Positions 36,481 to 49,318 of a DNA stretch of 64,000 nucleotides are shown here, one piece after another (position 1 is the first letter of the stretch; the number at the start of each line of letters is the position of its first letter). The position numbers and the translations under genes were made by a program. Where the stretch lies: contig CM022670.1 of NCBI GenBank assembly GCA_012295275.1, positions 8,770,506 through 8,834,505 of the forward strand, in the 5' to 3' direction. Below the pieces are notes generated by a model, which saw only the letters and a list, made by a program, of their open reading frames with translations, was not told where the DNA came from and ran no database searches. This DNA is from Chrysomallon squamiferum (Eukaryota > Mollusca > Gastropoda > Neomphalida > Peltospiridae).

Positions 36481-36591
36481 CTAAACAAAATTGACAAAGG
36501 TTTATTTTATAGGACATATATATATATATATATACCATATATATATATACTGAGAGAGAGAGAGAGAATGAGTGAGAGAAAGAGAGAGAGA

Positions 36592-36638
<47 letters not shown>

Positions 36639-37158
36639 AGAGAGTGAGAGTGAGAGAGAGAGAGTGAGAGTGAGAGTGAGAGAGAGAGAGATATACATAC
36701 AGATATGGCTATGAAACAAATATATAACAAGTTTCAGTTAACTGTTTGACGGACCTGCAGAGATAAATAAAAAACAAGTGTTCACCTATGTACTGTCCTT
36801 CTGTTGTCCATATTCGGACAGTGCAGTCCACAGAACCAGTGAGCATGACGTTGAAGTCTTCAACCAGCTCCAAGCACGTCACACTGCTGACGTGACCTCG
36901 CCACGACACCAGCACTGAAAATACACACACAGCTTGTCTGTTACACTGTAACTTCACTTAGTTACACTGTAACTGTACTAAGTTACATATACTACTTAGC
37001 TAATAACATAAAAAAATATGTTGTTATCTTTATATAACTTATGCATTTATTCACATAACTTTATCTAGTTACACATAATGACAGTATTGAAATATTTTCA
37101 TCATGATAATATTGAAATAATTTCACATGTTAACAGACTCACTCAGGGATGGATAAAC

Positions 37159-37204
<46 letters not shown>

Positions 37205-38432
37205 CCATGTATACACACGGATGGATGGATTATCCAGAAAGCCAACAGTTAAACTGTACAAGTTGTGAGAGTGAAAAAAACCAGTAATAATTATAAAATG
37301 TTTTCTGCACTCACATTCAGGTGGGTTGACTTCATTGCCTTTCAAGCAGTATCCCTCCATGTTCCAGACATTGATAAATCCTAAACTGTCTCCAGTGTAC
37401 AGCTCTGTGTCATTCTTTGATATCACCATTGTACTCACCATAGCACCCTCCATCTTTGACTGCACATAAAGAAATAAAATAAATCAATATAGTAAGTAAG
37501 TCATAAAATAATAATAATAAAAAAAATATATATATATTAAGTAAGTAGGTCAAAATAAAAAAAATAAAAAAAATATACAGAAATATATAGTAGTATCTAC
37601 AAAAACATACACAATATATATAGACAAAAATACAGACAAAATTACATACATATAATCAATGACTATAGAGAAAGCAGAACGACGAAAAATAAATTATTTA
37701 AAACTAGTTCTAAATATGAATAATTTGGTGCTGTTCTTTATATAAGAGAAGTTGAAATAATTCTTGGAATAAATCAATGACCTAACAAATTAACAATCAC
37801 GGAAGAAAAAACTAACTGGTATCCATTGTGTTGTGAATATACAAATACAATAAAGTTATCTGTGTAACTACATAAAATTATATATGTAACTATATAAAGT
37901 TATATATGTAACTACCCAAAGTTATGAAATTATAAATAAAAGATAGATAAAAAGATAGACAGACAGATGTATAGTTAGATAGATATGATATAGAAATAAT
38001 TATTAATGTATTATTTACATGATTATTTCAATTTGTGTACTTTAACTGAAACAGGACAGTACATACCACAGGGAATTGTGCCTTTAATTTTCCACCTTGA
38101 AAGACGTTCCACAGATGTATATGAGCACGAGGTCCACTGGCAATCAGGGAGGCGGCATCTTTGTTATACGCTCGGCTCTGCAGAAAAACCAGCGCATTGA
38201 TACTCAAGTCTCCATCCACTGGAAGTTAATAAATAAATAAAACAATAAAAATATAAATGGTGATTGTGATGATAAATATGATAATGATGATAATAATAAT
38301 AATTAAAAAAAAAATTAATAATAATAATGATAATAATAATACAACTACCTATTCACTATTACTTCAACTACTATTACCGTCTCTATTAATACTAATTATG
38401 AAGATAGTAGTAGTAGTAGTGCAAGTAATATC

Positions 38433-38517
<85 letters not shown>

Positions 38518-40337
38518 ATATAATGACAAAACAACAATAAAATAATATTTACCATAAGAACACAAGCAACAACACTAACAATATTATACAATATATTACA
38601 TTTTAGTAATTTTTCTTCAGTTCAGAATGCCTTTTTTTTTTGTTTATTTATTTTTTTTTTTTTCTATAATGAAAATTCAATAGAGCATTGACCTCTCTTA
38701 TCACTTAGCAAAAAGAAATCATTTACACAGGAAGGAACAGATGGGAACAAGGGCACTTAGAAGAATCTGCAATGCAACTACATCACTGAACTGTGGTTAA
38801 AAATATCTCAAAATAAAACAATACTGAGAATCCTAACTCAAGTTATCATCACTCACAGGACTGGTCGTGATAATTTGGCGGTGGTGGACCATGAAGGTGA
38901 CAGAAAATGTGGCCTGAGACCATGTTCCACACAATTATCTCCCCATCGTAACTCGCTGTTGCCAGGAGGTTAGGAAGGCACTGAGCAACAGCAAGAATGT
39001 CCTCTTTGTGTCCATTGTTCTGAAAAAGAATTTTTTTACTAAATATTGACTCAAAATATACAAACTAAGTAACAAGAAATGGAAAAAAAATTTTTTTAAA
39101 ATATGCTGTTTGAAATTAAAGTGGAAACCATTATTATAGGTAATGCATTTCTGTTATGAGATCAAATTTTAAGCTAAAACTGAAAAAAAAAAAAAAAAAT
39201 TATTAAATTTAAAACAATGCAATGTTTGACAAAACAATTTTCATTCTTTATATTATTTTATTATAATGAAAACTTAATAAATAGGATTTCTCAATAATTT
39301 TAGAATATCGTTCTTTGAACAAACAAATCAGATCTAATAAAGGCAAACAATATAAAAAAGGACTGATATCTATTGAGCTAACACTGATTTCATCTTTCAA
39401 ATAGGGCCAAAACAATTAACCAAAGAGTTATTTAATAATCAAAGAAGAAAAGTTTTTTTATTTTAGAAGTTTTTTCAAGATTTCAGGATTTCAGAATTTC
39501 AGTTGAGGTACCCCCAAACATGTAATATAATATACAAATCATAATATAAGAACTATACAGAAGTGATTTCATTACAGAAATTAGACTAAGATTTTTATTT
39601 ATACACAACTCACAAGATCATCATGCCAGTATGGAACTGGATGCTGTACGTGATGGATGTTGCTGTCTGAGTTAGAATCGTAGTAGATGTTGATGCGTCT
39701 GTCCCAGCCGACAGCCACAACATACCTGAAGTAAAAAAACGGCATATTATTATCTTTCAGATTCTAGATTCATTATTTGAAGACTAAATGATAATTTCAA
39801 ATCTGGGACATATAAAAGTATTAAAATAAAAATAAGGTTGTCGTGATGACTGAGTGGCATCATGTCTGCCTGTGGAGTGCACTTGAATCTGTGCCACATG
39901 CTGAAGTCTGACTAGAGACATCTGTGAGGTTGTGACTGGACATTGTCCACCTTGGCCAGTGTTTTCCCAAATATTGTCTATGTGCAGAGTCTAATCAGAT
40001 GTACAATCCTGAATATATACCTACATACACACATACATACATATACACACATATATGAACATATATAATATATATACACGTACGAACATACATACATATA
40101 CATGTAAATACATGCATGCTCATACATATATAGTATATGCTATGTATGTTGTAACAGTGTAATATTCACCTGTTTCTGTTCATTTCTATGTATGTGACAT
40201 CACATATCTCCTCATGTCCTTCTTCTGAAAGTAACAAAATAAAACATTTTATTTCAAACTGAACATTTTTTTTTTTTTTTGGAGGAATTTGCAGATGAAA
40301 CATTTATTGATCTAGGCTGTTAATTTATTTTTCAAAT

Positions 40338-40368
<31 letters not shown>

Positions 40369-40745
40369 TTTTCTATGATTATGGTTTTAGTTTTTACCTT
40401 TCTGAAGAATTCTGAGACAGTGTCCATTGTTGTAGTTCCATATTCGTAAAATACCATCTCTACCTCCAGTGATCAGCCTGTAAACAGACAAACATCACAT
40501 ACATTTCACTTGTTTCCCTCATCTGCATGTTTTGATACATAAAATCATCCCAGAGATAAAACTGGTGACAAAACCAAATTCTTTAGTTCAAGTAAACATG
40601 AACAACATTAAATTAATTTTGCTAAGAGTCTCATTTTTTTATCTTGAATATGATGAGTAGTTCTGGTGTTAAATTTTGTCTGTTATAAAAAGCCTTAAAG
40701 TTACGTATTGTATTGATAACAGTATATACTTATACACATATATTT

Positions 40746-40787
<42 letters not shown>

Positions 40788-40883
40788 ACACACACAGTGT
40801 ATATATATATATATATATACAGGCACACCCAAACAATACTATGCATACACATAGCCTCATATACACATCCACAGACAGCAAAC

Positions 40884-40923
<40 letters not shown>

Positions 40924-41153
40924 TACACATACATGTGCAAACATACTCTGACAGAATCACTGACAGACACACATATGGACAGTCAGCACCTACCTTCTTC
41001 CTGTTGTGTCAAATGACATAGATGTAATTGCTGTGTCCCCATGGGCATCACCATATTCAAATATAGCAGTTCCTGTCTCAAAGTCCCACAACTTTATTAC
41101 CTGAAACAAACACAACAACTGTTTATCTTTTACACACCAGCAACCCACTTTAC

Positions 41154-41250
<97 letters not shown>

Positions 41251-43849
41251 ATTTATCAATCTAAAACATTTTAGCAAATAATATAACTAATAAGTTTACA
41301 AATTAAATACTCAAATAAATAAATAAATAAATAAATAAATAAAATGAGAATTTGTGAGTATCACTAAAAAAATCTTTTTAAAAAATATGTAAAGAAAAGA
41401 AAAAAATGCAGAAAGTTTGAAAATAAACATTTTTTCACCAAAAAAAAATTCAAATATCACTAATAAAAAATAAATTTAACAAAAAAAAAATAATAATAAT
41501 ATAAAAAAATACAGAAAGTTTTTTGTTCAGAATTTGTTCTAATGGTTACAGCAGGTGTTTTCAGACACTAATTTATTTCTTAATCCTCAGTGACAAATAT
41601 GGGCAAAAAACCCAACAAAAATAAAATAACAGTAATAATTACAAGCAGAGGTTTTATTTATTACTACACAATTGTTTAACAGGCAAAAAAACTAGACAGC
41701 TGAAATATAAAACTAGTTTGATTACTAAGTCAGTCATTGTCAGAAATAGTCTTTGTGTTGTTGTTGTTTTTGGTTATCATAAAACTTCAGCTCATTTCTG
41801 TTTATTAAACATCAGTTTTATATTTTTACAATTCATGTGTAAGGGAGAGAATTAAATCATTAGCAACATTAGGACACCATTAATACAAACATTCACCCTG
41901 ACAGATAAGTAAATAAAGAAATAAATAGAGAATAATAATTTTTTTAAAAAACCACATACTCATAACAAAATTAAAAATTTAAAATGACCTTACTTGGACT
42001 TGTGTATATATTTTACATTTATTAAACACTGAATATAACAATGTTGATCTTCACTATTACACTGTTATAGTATATCTAGTTTTAAAACAAAAAAAGTATT
42101 GATGGGAAATATATATATATATATATATAAAATTCTGAAATATTTCTTTTATTAGATAATTCCACTAGAAAAAAACAAACAAATAAAAATGAGTAGCTTG
42201 CACTGAATGAAATTATAAATGTTAGAATACATTAAAGAACGTGTGTTTGAGGTTTCACAGTAAAGGCAGTCTATACTTACAGAGCCATCTGAAGCTGTAA
42301 CAACTTGTTTGAAGCTGGGGTTGTATTTACAGCACGTGACAGGCTCTTTGTGAGTGATCACAATGTCAGCATGTAGTACTGGTCTGTAATATACGATATT
42401 CATTTTATAATTAACACTCAGTTTTTTAATTAAGATATATAAAAAAAAAAAAAAAAAATTTAAAAAATTACAAAATAATTAAAAATAGAAAGTATAAATA
42501 AATTTTAAAAACATTGGATAAACATAAATATATGAAATGATGTCATGACATACGTTGAATGTGGCATTTATATTATTCACATTGTTTATTATTAGTAAAG
42601 GTTCATGTTAAAAAAAATAAAAAGAACTTCATTGAAGGACATAAAATATTTAGGATATTTGTTCATGTTATACAGAATCAGGTCAATGTGACAGAATCTT
42701 TAGTATGATCAGTTAGAGTCGGGTCAGTGTGACAAAATCTTTAGTACGGTCAGTTAGAGTCAGGTTAGTGTGATGGAAGCTTTAGTAAGATTATTTAAAG
42801 TCAGTATGGGTCATCAATATTCCATCACACTGACCTCACTTGAATTGTTCATACTAAAGATTCCGTCACACTGACCTCACTTGAATTGTTCATACTAAAG
42901 ATTCTGTCACATTGACCTGACACTAAAGCAATCTTTCTAAAACCACTGTCACACTGACCTCACTCTAAATAATCTTACTGATCACTTTATTTTCAAACTG
43001 ACCTGAGTCTGAGACTGAGACAAGCCATCTGGTCTGTGGCCACTGCCAGGGCTTTGGACACTGAGGAGTAATGGATTGCCTGGAGGTCACCTCGAATCTT
43101 GTGACCTTTTGGACGAAGTGTCAATAGACAGTTGTGATCATGAATGTCCCACACCTTTTAAAATGAAATAAAATCAACAACAATTTTTTTTTTTTTTCTT
43201 AAAACAACCTCAGAATGTTTTTTTAGTATTAATGTTAATTAGATGACATATACAAAATGTAATTTAATTTAATTATTGTCAAATATGATGGTTTTTATTA
43301 TTATGTTCTCCAGTGAAAGTATGTATATATATTAACAATAACACTTTTGCTACCTATTGGTTGGAATGGGAAATATTCTAATGGATTAACCCAGAAAAAT
43401 AAGTCATGCAGAAATGACAGATCAAGGGGTGTGAATTCTTAACCACAGATAAAAATGTGTTAGTGTTTTAAACAAATTATTTGTTGCAATTTACCTTGAT
43501 GCATCTGTCTGTGGAAATACTGAAAATCCTGTCATCTTCTTCAGCAATGAACAGGTAGAATATTGGAGCATTGTGTCCTCTCAACATTGCTGTGGGTTTT
43601 CTGAAAAAAACATCATTGGTACATTTACTTGTTTATACCATTCAGTGGTTTACATGAAATGCACACAAAATCACATATATAAAATAAAACAACAGAAATA
43701 TATATACACAGATGTACTGTTGAATAAGTAGATTTATATATTAGTTTTTTTTTTCATATAATTAAAAAACATTTAAATTAAATACAAAATAATAAAAGAG
43801 ATAAGAACACAAACATACAAATAATTAAATAAATAAATAAATAAATATA

Positions 43850-43896
<47 letters not shown>

Positions 43897-45931
43897 AAAA
43901 AAAAAAAAAAAAAAAAATGAAATTTCCACAAAGTGAAAAAAAAAAAAAAATGAAATATAAATAAACAGTCACAAATATTCTACAGGTGTTTATTTTTCAA
44001 CATTAAATTTGTTTCATTATTAGGAAGAAAAAAAAAAAATCATTATCTGGGAAACAAAATGAATGCTAGATATATTCCAATATAAGCAAAGGAATTTTTT
44101 TTTTAACATACCCTGAGACATATGGATTCCAGAGCCTGATGATTCTGTCCATGCCTGAAAAGAGGAGTGTTGTATTATGAGACAGTGTTGTTAGATTTGA
44201 CTCTTTCGCACAGCATTCAACTCACCTCTCTCTGGGAATTAAACCTTTATCCAGGCTAATTATTATGTGGATGTTTTAATGAATCTGGTCTATAATTACA
44301 GTTTCTTGCTGTGTTATTAGATATATTTCATTAAGAATAAACAGTTGAAATATTCAAAGCGAAAAGGTCAATGAAATAAAATAAAATAAATAAAAATTAA
44401 ACAATATTCATTCATTAAGCCAAGAAACAGTTCTGAGATATTCACAATTGAAAAGGTGACAAAAAATTTAAAAAAATAAAATAATAACAAATTCATTGGT
44501 TCAGAGGTTTATAACAACATTTCAGATGGTTATTTAATTTAAAAATGTGATTGCCAAGTTCTGAATTTTTATCAAAAGAAAAATATAAATGTGTTAAACT
44601 GAAATTTTAAATTTAAAATAATTTCAGTTAAATTCCATTTTTTTTTCATGTTAAAAATAAATTTAACAGAAGAAGTATTCCAAATGCTCCTTCTCACTGA
44701 CAGGAAAGCACAAAACATGTACACGTTAATAATCTAAAACATTTTTTTTCAGTAGCCTGTTGAAGGTCACTTAGTGGAATTGGAAACATACCTACACTCT
44801 GCTCCTATCAGATGTTATAAAATTAAGAAGTGCCAGTGTTTTATAAACTGTTATTCCCTTGTCACAAAAAAAAAGAAAGAAAAATGAACAACAGCAAAAC
44901 AAACAACAAAAGATTAACACAGTGACAAACCTCCAGTGATCATGATGTTCTTCTCTTTAGAGAAGTCAAAACACTTGACTCCCTTGTACACTTTGAATGT
45001 CGACTGATCTGATTCCAGTCTGGGTTTGGTGTTGAGGTAAGCGTAGACGACTTTCTGCTTGTTCTTCTCCTGACCTATCTCCTTCACCTCCTTCAGCTGC
45101 TGCTCTACATGAGTGCTGCCAATCGTACAACCTGAATCACAACAATGAGTTTCCAGACTGTTTATTTGTCAAAAGTAAATGGATGGGATGGCTTGATGGA
45201 TGGATGGATGAGTAGATAAATGAAAGGATTTTTTAATAGATGCATGGACTAATGCATGACTGTTTGTTTAATATATGAAAATGTAATTTTTAAAACATGC
45301 ATCAGTCAGAAATTGTTCAAACACAGTTTCACAATCATATTCCTTGAATCAAGAACATTTAAAGACAAGACAAGGTTTACGACTGTTTAAAGACATTTTA
45401 ATATAAGTTGATATTAATGACTATTCCTAACAAATAAAATCTTGTATAATGATGAACCAAAACATGTATACATAAATAAATAAAAAATATATAAAAAAAA
45501 TAAAATAAAATAAAATAAAATAAAATATATTTTAAGAAATAAAAGAATATGAAGAAACAAAGACATATTGAAAAAAGAGTTTGATAAAGAATGACAAAAG
45601 ATGTTGACACTGAAAATATATTTTCACAAAGTCAATCCAGATGTTTTGATTGACAACATAGTTAATAATAAAATCATATAAATTTTATGTCATCAATTAT
45701 TATAAAAATCCAGGACAAGAAAGAAATAAAGAAAAAAAAAAAAAAAAAAAAAAAAATAAAAAAAAAAATAAATAAATAAATAAAGGAAGAAAAAATAAAT
45801 AAAGAAGAATGAAAGTATCTAAATGTATAACACACCTATGACTAAAGCAGTTGCTGCATGGTTTGAGCAGGAGATCACTTGTCCTATTTCATGATAATAC
45901 TTTATCTGAAACACATCACACATTTGTAAAC

Positions 45932-45971
<40 letters not shown>

Positions 45972-46456
45972 ATATTATGTATCACATACACTTATATATA
46001 AAACAAAGAATTATATATATCACATATTACATATAAAATGCATGGTTCTATTTATATATATATATCATTTATTTTTTTGAATTACTGATGATTTTAATGT
46101 TGGTTTTTAAATGTATGTATGTATGTATGTATGCATGCATAGATAATAGATAGCTACATAGATACATGTATATTAGATTATACATACATATTATACAAGT
46201 CTTAATTTCATACATTATACATCCGTCTATCACAGACAGATGTAGATATAGTCAAACGTGTATATTAAACTATGATGTAAACGCAAGTGTGTTAAACATG
46301 AGACTGTCTACCTGCTGAACCCAGTCTCCGTGGACCTGCCAGCGAAGAAACTGAACATTAGGACCACTTGCTACAACATCCAGACTGACACTGGCAATAA
46401 AACCATCCTGTCTCGGCATCTTCTTCCACGTCCTGACAATAACAACAACAACAGTT

Positions 46457-46512
<56 letters not shown>

Positions 46513-46573
46513 AATAGTAATAATAGCAAAAATGATAATAATAATGATGATGATGATGATGTTGATAACAATG

Positions 46574-46604
<31 letters not shown>

Positions 46605-46794
46605 AATAAAACAAAAAGTAAGGATAAAAATATTATTGATAAAATAATAATCCTAGGAGAATAGAATTAATAATTTAGATGATGACATTGTTAATAGTAT
46701 TAATATTAAAAATAATAATAATTCAGTACTAACATTAATAATGTTAATAATAATTATAATTATTAAAAAAATAACATTAATATTAACAAAAATA

Positions 46795-46849
<55 letters not shown>

Positions 46850-49271
46850 TAAAATCAGCAGCAAAAACAGCAATGATGAAAGTAAAAAAAAAAAAGCTTT
46901 TATAATTACATTTATTAAAATAAACTCCTGTAAATGTCAATAAATAACTAATATATTTATATGTTTACTGACAGTACATACCGTAAACATTCCCCTGTAG
47001 ACTTGATTACCAGTATATTGATACAGCCCTGACTGTCTCCATACAGTATCAGACATTCATCATATCCAGTGGAGCTGTGTAAACAGAAATAAACCATTAT
47101 AAATACATGTTAATATAAAACATCCTATTAAAAACTGTTAGTATCTTTTAGTAATGCTTTAAATAAACTGTTATTTGCACACACAGAAGTGTTTAGGATC
47201 TGTTTCTAAGCAATAGTTAAATTTAATAACTTACAGTCATTTGTAAATGAACTCTTGTCAAGTTCTAAAGGAACTGTTACTAACCTCTAGTCAAGATCTA
47301 ATAGAACTGTTACTGTTACTGACTATAGTCAAGTTTTAAAGTAATGTTACTAACCTGTAATCAAGTTCTAAAGGTACTGTTACTAACCTGTAATCAAGTT
47401 TTAAAGGAACTGTTTCCAGGCCACTGATTTGACAATAAGGCTCAAATGATGACAGCTCAAAAAACTGAATCTCTCGATCTCTTTAAAATAATATTAGAAG
47501 TAAACAAATAAATAAACAAATAAATAAATAAATAAACAAATTAAAAAGTGAAAAAATATTACATAATCAACATATCATAAAGTAGTATTCTTACAGTTTT
47601 ATGATTAGAGTTTTATAATTAATATATTATTTATTTTGCTAGTAATATCAGTATGCCTACTGGTCTTTCTATATCATAAATTAAAAACAAAAAAGAATAA
47701 TATTAAAAAAATAAAATGATATCATGTATTACTTTATTATAATTCTCATAAATAATTATTATCTATTATTGACAAGAAAATAAACATATTTTAATTTTAT
47801 TGATAAATCTCTTAATAAATAAATAAATAAATAAATAAATATTAAAATAATAATAAATTGATAATTATAATGACATTGATGGTAATAATAATATTATCAA
47901 TAATAATAAAAATAATAAATGGTTAACTATGACACTGATGATAATAATAATATTATCAATAATATAATAATAATGATGATGATGATGATAATGATGATGA
48001 TAATAACAATAACAATAAAACAACAACAACAATAATAATAATTACCCAGTTCCCACAATAAATTTGTTGAAGTGGGGCATGATGACAAAATCTGTGATCC
48101 ACTTTGGTTTCTGCCTTGTGTTAACATCAGCATTCTACAACATACAAGTAACATCAATAACAAACACTGAGTTTACAACACTTTCACAGATTAAAATATA
48201 CACACAATCAAATCTTACACTAACATGTAGACAATCATTATGCTCACACAAAGATGCACATTTTCACATATACTATCACACCATTTTTCACACACACACA
48301 CACACACACATACATACATTAATGTCCGGTTATTTCTTACCACAACAGTCCTAGTTCTTTTGAGGTCTGCATTAGGTGACCAAAATGACACCATGCCATC
48401 CTGCAACCAAAAAAACAAACATATACATATGATTTTCCATTTTATTTTGTTTTACTTTTAAATATTTATTATCATTATCATCAATATCGTTATTATTTCT
48501 TTTAATGTACTTCTGAAACTTCTATTATATTTTGGATGATGTTATAATAATAATAATAATAATGTAATAATAATAATGATAGCATATAATAATAACAATA
48601 GTAATAGTAAATAATAACAGTCACAATAATAATAATAATAATAGCAATAACGATAATAATAATAATAATAACAATAACAATAATAATAATAAATTTAATA
48701 ATAACAATAACAATAATAATAATAATAATAACAATAATAATAACAATAATAATAATAACAATAACAATAACAATAACAATGATAATAATAATAAAAATAA
48801 TAACAATAACAATAACAATAATAATAATAATAGTAATAATAACAGTACAACTGACCTGACTGCAGGCGACGAATGTTCCGTCTGTGGTGTCCGTGATGCG
48901 TAACACGGGGTCTCGGTGGGGCAGATTCTCGATCTTGGCGGGGAGGTGAAAGGACACTTCCTTCGCTCGCAGGTAGGAATCTTCTTTCTCTGCATACTCC
49001 AGCTGCATGTACGTACAGAACTCGTCCCAGGTAATCGAACCCTCTGACGACCAGTCTATCTTCATAAACAGAGCATCTATCTGCTGCTCCTGTAACAACA
49101 ACAACAACCATAATGATGATAATGATAATGATAATGATAATGATAATGATAATGATGGTGATGATGAAGATGATGATGATAGGATGATGATGATGGTAAT
49201 GATAATGATAACAATAATAATTACAGTAGTAATTGCAATAACAATAACAATAACAAATACAATAACAACTA

Positions 49272-49318
<47 letters not shown>

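Noticed and set aside
36275-36730. 151-codon minus frame with HSHSLSLS runs
   Set aside because: Only 36299-36480 is an exon; the rest is the GA microsatellite read through.
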